From assembly GCA_036504855.1 (NCBI GenBank), contig DASXUL010000119.1, positions 1 to 64,000 of the forward strand: a stretch of 64,000 nt of DNA. Direction: 5' to 3'. Shown here one piece after another: positions 56,501-63,716 of this stretch. This DNA is from DASXUL01 sp036504855 (lineage in GTDB: Bacteria; Armatimonadota; DTGP01; JAKQQT01). Each line of letters begins with the position of its first letter. Position 1 is the stretch's first letter. The notes beneath the pieces were generated by a model, which had not been told where the DNA came from, did not search any database, and saw only the letters and a list, made by a program, of their open reading frames with translations. A program made the position numbers and the translations under genes.

Positions 56501-58668
56501 TTACCGAGGCGGGCGACATCATTGAGCGACTGAGCGACCGCATTCGCGGGCGCATCGCCCTCGATGACATCGTTCATCCGAAGACCGGCGAAGTGCTCGC
56601 GGCGATCAACACCGAGATCACGGACCTGCAGGCCCGCGATATCGAAGCGGCCGGCATCACCCGCATCGGCCTGCGAAGCCCGCTCACTTGTGAGCTTCGC
56701 CAGGGCATCTGCGCCAACTGCTACGGCCGCGATATGGCCACGGCGAAACCGGTTGAAGTGGGCACCGCGGTGGGCATCATCGCCGCCCAGTCCATCGGCG
56801 AACCAGGCACGCAGTTGACGATGAGAACGTTCCACACCGGCGGCGTCGCCGGGAAGAACATCGTGGGCGTCGCCAACGTGAAGCAGAAGAAGCAGGAAGC
56901 CCTCCGCGAGCTGCACGCCGACATCGAACGCGGCCACGTTTCCCTTGAGGACGCGTCGGCCACCGCCACCGTGGGCTCCGCGGCCTCCGATCGCGAACGC
57001 AGCCGCGCCGTTCAGGCAATGCTGAAGGTTCTCGAAGAGCAGGTCGGCGGCCTCCTGCGCGTCGTCGAACTGGTGGAAGGTCGAAAGCCGAAGGGCCAGG
57101 CCATTATCACCGAGGTCGACGGCGTTGTGGTGGACATTGAGCAGAAGGGTTCACGCCGCGTCATCATCCACAGCCCGCTGGACTTGAAGGTGGGCGAAAG
57201 CATCAATGGCAAGGTACTCGGAGAACCCGTGTTGGACCCGACAGCCGAGGTGAAGACCGCGGTGCTGGTCGGCCGCACGCTCGCCGAGTCCGTGACCGAC
57301 CCGCGCACCGGCGACATTCTGCTGGAAGCCGGCGCCGTGTTAACAGACGCCAACCTGGCCGATATGCAGGACCGCAAGGTCGTGCTGATCAGCCTGGTGA
57401 ACATGGACCCCGCGAAGAAGCCGGAATCCGTGAAGGCGGACGGCATCAAGCCGCTGGCCGGCCTCACGCTGGCCACGGACGTGGTGAATGAGAAGACGGG
57501 CGAACTGGTGCTGAAGGCGCAGGCCAAGCCGCTGACCTCCGAAGAGGTAGACGTCATCGCCGCTTCCGGCGTGACGAGCATCCTCGTGCGTCCGCTGCTG
57601 TTCCGCGGCGGCGACGAGATCAATGACAAGGCGTCGAAATCGCTGTTCAGCCACAAGGTGCCGAACATCGTGGTGCGCTACAGCCACCTCGTCCCCTACC
57701 GCGGCGCGCTGGAAGTGAAAATGGGCGATACCGTGAAGGCGGGCGACCGCCTGACGGAAGGCCCGCTCGACCCGGATCGCGTGTTGGAGCTCCAGGGCAT
57801 CAACGGCGTTCAGGACTACATGGTGAAGGAAGTCCAATCCGTCTACAAGAGCCAGGGCGTGGACATCAATGACAAGCACATTGAAGTCATCGTCCGCCAG
57901 ATGCTCAAGAAGATGAAGATCACGGATCCCGGCGCCACTCTATTCCTGCCTGGCCAGATGGTGGACAAGTTCGAGTTCGAGGATTCGAACAAGCCCATCC
58001 GCGATGACGTGGAGGCCTGGACGGCCGAACGCGTTCAGGAACTGAAGGCCAAGCTGAAAGGCACGCCGGCCGCAGGCGACGAGTTCCTGCTGGACCGCGT
58101 GGTGCGCCGCGTACACGGCGATCGCAAGATCCAGAATCTGGAAGAGCACCGTGAGCTGCCGCATCCGTCCGATCCTTCGGCCGGTATCGACGTGCCCGCC
58201 GTTATCAAGGCCGCCGATTCCGTGCTGAGCGAGTGGATGGAGGCCAACGGCGAGCCGCCGTACGAGGCGACCGCCGAGTGGTTGCTCCTGGGCATCACGG
58301 AGGCATCGCTGGCCACTGACTCTTTCCTGTCCGCCGCTTCGTTCCAGAAGACCACCAAGGTCCTGGCCGACGCAGCGGTGCGGGGCAAGAAGGATAACCT
58401 GGTGGGGCTCAAGGAGAACGTCATCATCGGGCGGCTCATCCCGGCCGGAACCGGCCTGGAAGCCTACCACGACATGAAGGTGGGCGGCGAACAGCAGCGC
58501 AACATCCTGCGCCGCGAGCCCGCCCGCGTTCGGGTGGATACCAGCATCGACGAGATGGTGGCCCAACTCCGCAGCCAGCAGCCCGAGCCGGTCTCTGAGA
58601 CCGAACTCGAAGCGGCCGGCATGTCGGTGGATGACGGCATGAAGAGCGACTACGAGCCGGAGGTCTAG
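53560..58668 (+). CDS. rpoC: DNA-directed RNA polymerase subunit beta', extended
   Basis: 1702 residues; about 1400 in E. coli. The N-terminal zinc finger has CHCGRYKK and IVCDRCGVEVTRSKVRRER. The catalytic loop FGADFDGDQMAVH (about residues 587-599) binds the Mg2+ ions. The bridge and trigger regions include MTNSGARGSKTQIVQLSGMR and IAAQSIGEPGTQLTMRTFHT. The second zinc site is CELRQGICANCYG. Extra modules of about 40 residues occur at about 197-238, 1238-1280 and 1301-1345 with a DVVDP.TGE.L..AG..LT pattern also present in RpoB. GGAGGATG lies 6 bases before the ATG. Confidence 0.97.
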   Translation: MAESRTFEKIRIGLASPEEVRTWSFGEVKKPETINYRTFKPERDGLFCERIFGPVKDWECHCGRYKKVKFKGIVCDRCGVEVTRSKVRRERMGHIELCAPVSHIWYLKGVPSPMALLLDLSPRPLEKVIYFGSYIVTAVDKERINRVYPDATTEWDKITQYVADELEERKNAPPPAPANPNSVTMALEPVDDETLVGRIATDAVVDPETGEIIVEAGDELTQESLDAMTEAGIVELEVAGDEPALELTAAPRMLDDIAGDDLDAGLELMRKVEKKELLSEEQFRQLERVVHVLAKRSGDKTYYDIVRSGLGASAVRELLREIDLEALLRELETEISQTQGPRRLRAVKRIEIVRSFLESKSRPEWMILDAIPVIPPELRPMVQLDGGRFATSDLNDLYRRIINRNNRLKKIQDIKAPESIINHEKRLLQEAVDALIDNGRRTRPVVGSNNRPLRSLSDMLKGKEGRFRKNLLGKRVDYSGRSVIVVGPTLKLNQCGLPKEMALELFKPFVMKALVDAGCTTNIKTAKRMIDRVRPEVWDALEKVIQEHVVMLNRAPTLHRLGIQAFQPILVDGKAIRVHPLVCAAFGADFDGDQMAVHVPLSSMAQAEGQCLMLSTRNLFKPSDGAPIVAPIQDIVLGLYYLTQHNPSKKGAGLLFSSVDEAVLAHETEQVHLHAPITVRDVDPDALIARYTARCEEQGVEVTALNIALLDPSNPELADIVARCPKRLYETTMGRLLISRIMPWMMRYPSKRNEAKNRKGVVDTEQDKKAISAMIRDTYEDYGAQRTIELLDDVKQNGFTYATKSGLSISLTDMDEPASRETIIQNAEKRVADINRMYRRGAITAGEREGQVLEAWTGASAAIGNAILDTIGKENPLFMMTNSGARGSKTQIVQLSGMRGLMSDPFGGIIEELPIKSNFHRGLNILEYFVSTHGQRKGLADTALRTADAGYLTRRLVDVAQDVIVRQIDCGTSRGIFVSAITEAGDIIERLSDRIRGRIALDDIVHPKTGEVLAAINTEITDLQARDIEAAGITRIGLRSPLTCELRQGICANCYGRDMATAKPVEVGTAVGIIAAQSIGEPGTQLTMRTFHTGGVAGKNIVGVANVKQKKQEALRELHADIERGHVSLEDASATATVGSAASDRERSRAVQAMLKVLEEQVGGLLRVVELVEGRKPKGQAIITEVDGVVVDIEQKGSRRVIIHSPLDLKVGESINGKVLGEPVLDPTAEVKTAVLVGRTLAESVTDPRTGDILLEAGAVLTDANLADMQDRKVVLISLVNMDPAKKPESVKADGIKPLAGLTLATDVVNEKTGELVLKAQAKPLTSEEVDVIAASGVTSILVRPLLFRGGDEINDKASKSLFSHKVPNIVVRYSHLVPYRGALEVKMGDTVKAGDRLTEGPLDPDRVLELQGINGVQDYMVKEVQSVYKSQGVDINDKHIEVIVRQMLKKMKITDPGATLFLPGQMVDKFEFEDSNKPIRDDVEAWTAERVQELKAKLKGTPAAGDEFLLDRVVRRVHGDRKIQNLEEHRELPHPSDPSAGIDVPAVIKAADSVLSEWMEANGEPPYEATAEWLLLGITEASLATDSFLSAASFQKTTKVLADAAVRGKKDNLVGLKENVIIGRLIPAGTGLEAYHDMKVGGEQQRNILRREPARVRVDTSIDEMVAQLRSQQPEPVSETELEAAGMSVDDGMKSDYEPEV

Positions 58669-58679
58669 CCGGCGCAGAT

Positions 58680-58703
58680 GGCCGCCCGCTTCCGCGGGCG
58701 GCC
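58680..58703 (+). terminator. GC hairpin after rpoC
   Basis: GGCCGCCCGC (58680-58689), loop TTCC, GCGGGCGGCC (58694-58703); a perfect 10-bp stem 12 bases after the rpoC stop. No T-run follows. Its last three bases are shared with the palindrome at 58701-58772, so the two stems exclude each other in part. Confidence 0.7.
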
Positions 58704-58772
58704 AATCCATACAAAACAGCAGACAGGCTCAGAGATATCTCTGAGCCTGTCTGCTGTTTTGTATGGATTGGC
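58701..58772. repeat. Perfect 72-bp palindrome
   Basis: 36 bases followed by their exact reverse complement with no spacer (centre AGAT/ATCT at 58736/58737). The left arm starts GCCAATCCATACAAAACAGC; the right arm ends TGTTTTGTATGGATTGGC. Much lower GC than the flanks. No related copy is seen in the window. Confidence 0.95.
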
Positions 58773-58834
58773 ACGTGGCTTGCCTCAATAAAGGGGAGGC
58801 TCCGCTCGCGAAGGGCGGTCCGGTGGAGGGGTGG

Positions 58835-59155
58835 ATGTCGCCACGGTCGTTATTCGCGTGCTACGTGTTTCTCAGCGTGGTGGACTTCGCTGCCACGGTT
58901 TTCCTCGTAACCAACGGGTACGCTGATGAAGCGAACCCTCTCATCTGCGGATTTGCCGCTCGGTTTTCGTCGTTCACCTTGGCGCTGGGCATCTATAAGC
59001 TGGCGTCCCTCACCGCAGTCTCATGCTTGCTTCGCCTGGTGCACCGCCACAACCCCGTCATGTCGCGCGCGTTACTGGGCTTCGCGAACGTGTTGATGCT
59101 GGCCCTCGGCGTCTGGCACGTAGCCTGCATCCGGATGGCCCTCGCGGCCGCCTGA
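58835..59155 (+). CDS. DUF5658-like small membrane protein
   Basis: 106 residues from ATG 58835 (GGAGGGGTGG directly upstream; an earlier ATG at 58763 lies in the palindrome). Three hydrophobic segments. VDFAATVFLVTNGYADEANP, with its NG..DEANPL motif, matches the DUF5658 pattern. Function unknown. The gene converges with the DUF4388 gene (8 bases between the stops). Confidence 0.75.
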   Translation: MSPRSLFACYVFLSVVDFAATVFLVTNGYADEANPLICGFAARFSSFTLALGIYKLASLTAVSCLLRLVHRHNPVMSRALLGFANVLMLALGVWHVACIRMALAAA

Positions 59156-59163
59156 GCGACAGC

Positions 59164-59556
59164 CTACTTCGGCGGCATGTAATAGAAGCCGGCGATTGAG
59201 AGCTCGCGCTTCAGCAGAGGTTGTTGGCGCGGGGCCGCCGCGGCCTGGTCACCCTCATCCATCAGCCGGGCCGCCTCCAGCAAGAGGTTCTGCGTAGCGG
59301 TGGTGATGGTGTGCGGGCAGGCGGCGTTTCCGCCCTCCCACGTGAAGGAGCCCCCTTCGCGCGCCAGCAGGCGGAAAGCGGCGGGCTCGCCCTGTTCGCC
59401 GGCGAACGTGGCGTGCACAACCTCGCCCTCCTGGACGAACATCCGGCCGCTGGTGCCGCGCCAGAAGACGGTTACCACGCCCGTCTTGCGTCCCCAGTTC
59501 ATCAGTTGCAGCAGTTCCAACAACGTTACGTCCGTCAATGATCCGCTGATTCCCAC
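59164..59556 (-). CDS. DUF4388 (PATAN-like) domain protein
   Basis: 130 residues. Start GSLTDVTLLELLQLMNWGRK, then TGVVTVFWRGTSGRMFVQEG and EVVHATFAGEQGEPAAFRLL. This is the typical DUF4388 core: a helical start and a beta region read as a ligand or partner platform in gliding, chemotaxis and signalling systems. Residues 105-130 are a tail. It is the last gene of the MglA/roadblock operon, 76 bases after the previous one; a GTCGTCAGTTGTCA remnant of the heptad repeat is in the gap (59576-59598). Confidence 0.88.
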   Translation of the reverse strand: MGISGSLTDVTLLELLQLMNWGRKTGVVTVFWRGTSGRMFVQEGEVVHATFAGEQGEPAAFRLLAREGGSFTWEGGNAACPHTITTATQNLLLEAARLMDEGDQAAAAPRQQPLLKRELSIAGFYYMPPK

Positions 59557-59575
59557 GTGGATCTCCCTCTATCTA

Positions 59576-59598
59576 GTCGTCAGTTGTCATCCATCAGG
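59576..59598. repeat. Solo heptad-repeat remnant
   Basis: GTCGTCAGTTGTCATCCATC-type 7-mers without a facing arm, in the 76-base gap before the DUF4388 gene. It looks like an eroded or partial copy. Confidence 0.55.
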
Positions 59599-59632
59599 GA
59601 GACGGAATACCGCAACTGGCGGAAAACGATCT

Positions 59633-60025
59633 CTACACCAGTTGGAGTACTTCCTCGGCGGCGCGCTGAACGTCTACGGCAACGAGGCCCAGCGTTGCGC
59701 CCTTCTCTAGAACGGCGGCCAGCACGGCGTCTCCCGGTCCGCCGGCGATGATGAAGTCATGATCGGCCCCCTGGATGACCATCTGTCGCATTCGGCCCTG
59801 CTTCAGCAGGCGCGCCACCTTGCGGGCCTGTCCCAGAAGCGCCGCGGCGGAGGCGGCCACCATCTCCTCGTCTACACCGATGCGGGAAACCGCGCTCACT
59901 GGCAGGCCGTCGGCAGTCAGCACGAAGGCGGCGAGGATCTCCGGCAGGCCGTGGCGAAGGCGGCGCAACCTCTGCGTCACGCGGTCGGCAGTGGAGTCAG
60001 TGTCCACAAATGCGCCGACGCTCAT
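59633..60025 (-). CDS. Roadblock/LC7 domain protein
   Basis: 130 residues. RLRHGLPEILAAFVLTADGL, VDEEMVAASAAALLGQARKV and GADHDFIIAGGPGDAVLAAV follow the roadblock fold (helix, strand pair, long helix, strands). Such proteins act as dimerising GAP or scaffold partners of MglA-type GTPases. Its start overlaps the stop of the previous gene by 4 bases (ATGA), showing translational coupling. Confidence 0.87.
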   Translation of the reverse strand: MSVGAFVDTDSTADRVTQRLRRLRHGLPEILAAFVLTADGLPVSAVSRIGVDEEMVAASAAALLGQARKVARLLKQGRMRQMVIQGADHDFIIAGGPGDAVLAAVLEKGATLGLVAVDVQRAAEEVLQLV

Positions 60026-60504
60026 TTTTCCACCCCCAGAACGCGGTCCAGTTCGGCGGCCACAGTGCCGTGCATGTCATCGCCGAAGTTCAGCGGCGGC
60101 AGGTGCGGCGCCTCCAACAGCGAGGCCAGAGCATCCACAGACTGGGCGGCCACGAGGCGGATCAGGCCGATGGTGGTGCGGTCGTCGAACACGCTCATGA
60201 GGATGGCGCGGCTTCCGACGAGCGAGAAGTGGATGTGATCGTGGGTTCCCTGGTGGAAGAGGACCGAGAACTCCGGCTCGCCCAGCAGACGCGCGATCTC
60301 CTGCGTTGAGGCGATGGCGCCGGCCGTGAGCGCCGATAGCGATACGGTGTCCAAGTTCTGGGTGAAACCTTGCTTGGCCAGCATCTGGCCATCGCGATCC
60401 ACGAGGATCGCGCACTTGCCCTGCGATTCGCGCAGGAACGACTTCAGGCAGTCGTTGATACGGGTGTATTCGGCTTCGCCGATGACAATGTCCTGGTAGT
60501 TCAT
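60022..60504 (-). CDS. Roadblock/LC7 domain protein
   Basis: 160 residues. Residues 10-120 have the roadblock pattern: INDCLKSFLRESQGKCAILV, DRDGQMLAKQGF, then LSALTAGAIASTQEIARLLG and FSVLFHQGTHDHIHFSLVGS. The C-terminal 40 residues are a helical extension. Overlaps both neighbours by 4 bases. Likely part of the same complex as the other roadblock proteins and the GTPase. Confidence 0.87.
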   Translation of the reverse strand: MNYQDIVIGEAEYTRINDCLKSFLRESQGKCAILVDRDGQMLAKQGFTQNLDTVSLSALTAGAIASTQEIARLLGEPEFSVLFHQGTHDHIHFSLVGSRAILMSVFDDRTTIGLIRLVAAQSVDALASLLEAPHLPPLNFGDDMHGTVAAELDRVLGVEK

Positions 60505-61457
60505 ACGGCCACCTCAAGAGATTCCTGGGATACGTGGACGGCGGATTCCATATCCTCCAACGCGATCCGTAACTGATTGGCCGCGGCCTCGAAGGCGCTC
60601 CGAATCAGCCCTGTGCTGGCATTCGGCGCCAACAGCGCGGCGAAGAGAAGATCGTCCGTAAGTTCTCGGGCAAGCAGAATCCCATCCTCCATCCGCAGCA
60701 TCACGCTCTGCGTCGCCCCGCACAGCACCTGAGTGGACTCCTGGATGGCCATGAACGCGTGCCCCATCAGCGGGGCTACCACCTCGGCGTCCAGGCCGCC
60801 CTCCAGGGCCGCAACGACGAAGCCGTCTTTGCTGGTGACGGCGGCCATCTGGATGTCCGGCGCGGCTGCCTGAAAACCTTCCAGGGCGGCCGTCATTTTG
60901 GCGTGGAGGGCCATCTCCGGAAGGATGCCGAGCGCCGGCGCCGATTCAGGCGATCGCCGGATGATTTCGGCGATCCCGGGTATCGCCTTCTGGAGCGCCG
61001 CGCGCGCTGGAACCGGATTCGCGGCGATGCCAAGCATCGCCCACATCTCTTCTTCCACGGCGAACCGCCGAAGCACCAGGAAAGCGTTGTCCCAATTTAA
61101 CACAAACTCTACGGCTTCGTGCGCGTCCTTATCCGCGGGAACGTCCAGGTTATACGCGGCGCCGGCGGCTGCGCCTTCCACGGTGGACTTGATGTAGGCC
61201 AGTGAGTCGCTGCGATACTCGAAGCGCATTGTCTTCTCGGAGAAGAAGCGCAAGAGCATCTGGCGGTCCTCAAAGGCCCGCGAGAGGAGCGCGGGGATGG
61301 AGGCAAGCTGGTCCGGGGCTGCCGCGTCTCCCACGAAGGCCCAGGGGAGGCCTTGCGCGTCTGCCAACGCCACCACGCGGAACTGGCCCGCGGATGCCAC
61401 CGCGGTCAGCGCGTTCTTCAACGCGGCATGGAGTTCAGTTGTCTGTGCAGCGGACAT
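60501..61457 (-). CDS. Two-domain roadblock-like protein
   Basis: 318 residues. The C-terminal half (about 190-310) is a roadblock domain: QAAAPDIQMAAVTSKDGFVV, LMGHAFMAIQESTQVL and GILLARELTDDLLFAALLAP. The N-terminal half (1-150) has a similar layout (AVASAGQFRVVALADAQGLP, DAHEAVEFVLNWDNAFLVLR) and may be a second diverged copy. It overlaps the next gene by 4 bases, and a 30-base gap separates it from the GTPase gene. Confidence 0.8.
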   Translation of the reverse strand: MSAAQTTELHAALKNALTAVASAGQFRVVALADAQGLPWAFVGDAAAPDQLASIPALLSRAFEDRQMLLRFFSEKTMRFEYRSDSLAYIKSTVEGAAAGAAYNLDVPADKDAHEAVEFVLNWDNAFLVLRRFAVEEEMWAMLGIAANPVPARAALQKAIPGIAEIIRRSPESAPALGILPEMALHAKMTAALEGFQAAAPDIQMAAVTSKDGFVVAALEGGLDAEVVAPLMGHAFMAIQESTQVLCGATQSVMLRMEDGILLARELTDDLLFAALLAPNASTGLIRSAFEAAANQLRIALEDMESAVHVSQESLEVAV

Positions 61458-61487
61458 AATAGGTTCCTGACGATTGCTTGTGGAGCG

Positions 61488-62066
61488 TCAAACCGCTCTC
61501 AGTAGCACGCTCTTACTGATAGACTTCAGGGTGTTCACCACGCCCTCTCCGGAGGCCGCGATGCTGCTGTGCCAGTGACGCCCCTCCGGGTTGAGTAGTT
61601 TCTGCAAGTAGTCCACGGGCGCCACGTTTGGGAGGTCTCGCTTGTTGTACTGGATCACCACCGGCATCTTCCCAGGGTCGTACCCGTGCTCGGTGAGGTC
61701 CACAACCAGGCTCTGCCACGACTCCAGGTTCTCGCGCATCCGGTCCCACTGGGAATCCACCACGAACACTACCCCATCGGCGCCGCGGAGCACGATCTTT
61801 CGCGTGGCGCTGTAAAACGACTGCCCCGGCGTTGTGTACACCTGGAACCGGGCTCGCAGCCCGTTGATGGCGCCCAGGTCTACCGGCAGGAAATCGAAGA
61901 ACAGCGTACGGTCCTGCTGGGTGGCCAGGCTCACGAGGTTGCCCTTAGCCGACCCCGGCAGGAGGCCGTGGATCACCTGGAGATTGGTGGTCTTGCCGCA
62001 CATGCCGCAGCCGTAGTAGACGATCTTGTAACTGATTTCCTTCAGGGCGTAGTTGATGGTGGCCAT
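61488..62066 (-). CDS. mglA: MglA-type small Ras-like GTPase
   Basis: 192 residues, normal. P-loop YYGCGMCGKTTNLQVIHG (about residues 17-34; relatives have G.GMSGKTTN). RARFQVYTTPGQSFYSAT holds the switch II-type PGQ. QYNKRDLPN is the base-binding NKxD. MglA switches between GTP and GDP forms and controls polarity or motility in relatives such as Myxococcus and Thermus; roadblock MglB-type proteins act on it. The neighbours here are five roadblock-fold proteins and a DUF4388 protein. Confidence 0.94.
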   Translation of the reverse strand: MATINYALKEISYKIVYYGCGMCGKTTNLQVIHGLLPGSAKGNLVSLATQQDRTLFFDFLPVDLGAINGLRARFQVYTTPGQSFYSATRKIVLRGADGVVFVVDSQWDRMRENLESWQSLVVDLTEHGYDPGKMPVVIQYNKRDLPNVAPVDYLQKLLNPEGRHWHSSIAASGEGVVNTLKSISKSVLLRAV

Positions 62067-62094
62067 AGGTTCGTGCGTTCCTGCTGCCGCTAGT

Positions 62095-62469
62095 TCACAC
62101 TGTGGCGGTTGATTGGGCTTCTCCGGGGCATTCCGCGGTTTCGGCGGCGATCTGCTCGGCGACGTCGCGCATCCGCAGCTTCAGAAGGCCGGCGGACGCG
62201 TCGTTCTCCGCGAAGGCAAGCAGCGTGCCGGAGCCGGCGGCCCGGAGCACCAGGCGTCCAGTCTCCGCCACGAAGACAGCGGCGTCCTTCGGGGCGCTGG
62301 GTGTGGCAAGCAGCCACTCCCGCCAGATGCGGGCCGCGGCGCGCGCCATATCCGCGGCGTCCTGGCCGCCAATGGACTCGCCGAAATCGCCGGATACCTC
62401 GGCCCCGTTCACGTAGGCGCTTCCCAGCACCCCGGGAGTTTTGTTCAGCGTATCCAGGTGGCTCGTCAT
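62095..62469 (-). CDS. Roadblock-like small protein
   Basis: 124 residues. TLNKTPGVLGSAYVNGAEVS, then DAAVFVAETGRLVLRAAGSG and TLLAFAENDASAGLLKLRMR. The arrangement of helix, strand pair, helix and strands fits a roadblock fold, more diverged than its neighbours. It overlaps the TPR gene by 4 bases and precedes mglA by 28 bases, so it is the nearest MglB candidate. Confidence 0.72.
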   Translation of the reverse strand: MTSHLDTLNKTPGVLGSAYVNGAEVSGDFGESIGGQDAADMARAAARIWREWLLATPSAPKDAAVFVAETGRLVLRAAGSGTLLAFAENDASAGLLKLRMRDVAEQIAAETAECPGEAQSTATV

Positions 62470-63260
62470 ACGTCTCCCTCGCCCAATATCCGTTGGAGGT
62501 GCCAGGCCACAAGGCCTTCACGCACGCTGGCGTCCGTCGAGACGCGCACGGTGGCCTTCACCGAAAGTCGAGACGCCCACATGGATTCGGCATCCTGTAG
62601 GGAAGCGTCCGTCAGACAGCCGAATCCAGCATCGGCAAGCAGACTGCCCATATCGCGTTCCAAGCTCTCCATGGACTTGGTCGCCCGCCCGTCCGACTCA
62701 GACTGCTCTCCAAAGAAGCGGTGGTTCTGCTCGTCGCTCAGCGTAATGGCCCGGATGCCCGGCAGCGCGGCGATTTCCCGCACGCGCTCGGTGGTTTCTA
62801 GAGCCATCACGAAGCTGGGCGGCGCTGGGGGAGGCGGCGCGGCGGCCTGCTCCTCGGCGCCTTTCTCCGCGGCGTCCAGCCATGCGGGGATGTCGGGGTC
62901 GCCCATGCAGATGAACTCGGCCCGTTCCAGAAGCGGCACGGCTTCCCGGAACCGTTTCTGAGTCATTAAGAGGTGGGCCAGCACTTTGACGGCGCGGGGG
63001 TGTTGCGGCTCGGCGGCGAGGACGGCGCGCAGGTCTTCTTCACCCTGCTCGATGCGCCGATGGAGGATCAGCGCCTCGGCGCGGAACATCCTCAGCCCCG
63101 TGTAGTTAGGGTGGCGCGCGATGCCAAGCTCGCTCACCCGTAGGGCGCCGTCCGCCCGTCCCCACTCGAGGAACTGTGCGGCTGCGGCGGCATAGATGTG
63201 CGGCGGGGCATTTGGCGGGATATTGACCGCCATACTCATGTCTTGTGCGTTATCCGGCAT
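62466..63260 (-). CDS. TPR protein with C-terminal roadblock-like domain
   Basis: 264 residues. Residues 20-140 show TPR-type helices (YAAAAAQFLEWGRADGALRV, EDLRAVLAAEPQHPRAVKVL, AHLLMTQKRFREAVPLLERA). A Pro/Ala linker is followed by residues 150-264 with a roadblock-like layout (SFVMALETTERVREIAALPG, IRAITLSDEQNHRFFG). It is the first gene of the operon; AGGACGG lies 8 bases upstream of the ATG. It may be the adaptor that brings the GTPase module to a target. Confidence 0.75.
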   Translation of the reverse strand: MPDNAQDMSMAVNIPPNAPPHIYAAAAAQFLEWGRADGALRVSELGIARHPNYTGLRMFRAEALILHRRIEQGEEDLRAVLAAEPQHPRAVKVLAHLLMTQKRFREAVPLLERAEFICMGDPDIPAWLDAAEKGAEEQAAAPPPPAPPSFVMALETTERVREIAALPGIRAITLSDEQNHRFFGEQSESDGRATKSMESLERDMGSLLADAGFGCLTDASLQDAESMWASRLSVKATVRVSTDASVREGLVAWHLQRILGEGDV

Positions 63261-63409
63261 ACGGGTTCCGTCCTGAAAGGTCTATGGGTATCTTCCATGA
63301 CGGGCGCCGGTTTTGCGGGGAAAGTTTCGTGGGGCGAGCGAACGCCGCCTCAAGCCGCCGCGGCCGCATCAAGCCCCATGGATGATCGCTGATTGCAGGA
63401 GGAGTGCCG

Positions 63410-63637
63410 ATGTTCTCGCTGTGGCCGAGGTCAGCGAGGGAACAAACCGAGGCGCCTGAGAGCGCATATCGGCTGGCCCCACCGTTCCAGATGCCCGGAA
63501 GGGACAGACCGCCTCAGCGCCAAGTTGGGGAAAAGTCGTCAGTCGTCAGTTGTCAGTATTCAGTCCTCCGCCCTCGGCCATCGGCTGGAGGAGAGGAGCG
63601 GACGAAGGGTTCTCCCAACGCGGAGGCTGATGACTGA
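63410..63637 (+). CDS. Possible small protein with strong ribosome binding site
   Basis: 75 codons. AGGAGGAG sits 7 bases before the ATG. The first 45 residues (MFSLWPRSAREQTEAPES, then APPFQMPGRDRPPQR) could be genuine; the rest is encoded by the heptad repeat. No domain. It could equally be a shadow, since nothing else supports it. The rest of 63261-63716 carries the operon promoter region and the repeat. Confidence 0.3.
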   Translation: MFSLWPRSAREQTEAPESAYRLAPPFQMPGRDRPPQRQVGEKSSVVSCQYSVLRPRPSAGGEERTKGSPNAEADD

Positions 63638-63692
63638 CGACTGAATACTGACAACTCTTCCCTGACTTGGCGCTCAGCGCCCTGTCCCTTCC
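63497..63692. repeat. Long heptad-armed inverted repeat, copy 12
   Basis: Outermost pairing GGAAGGGACAG (63497-63507) with CTGTCCCTTCC (63682-63692), then CAGCGCCAAGT with ACTTGGCGCT, then 7-mer arms GTCGTCA, GTCGTCA, GTTGTCA, GTATTCA against TGATGAC, TGACGAC, TGAATAC, TGACAAC. The inner ends are CCTCCGC and GCGGAGG. At 196 bases it is the longest copy. Confidence 0.85.
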
Positions 63693-63716
63693 TCGAAGGT
63701 CACTCAAGCGTTGGGA

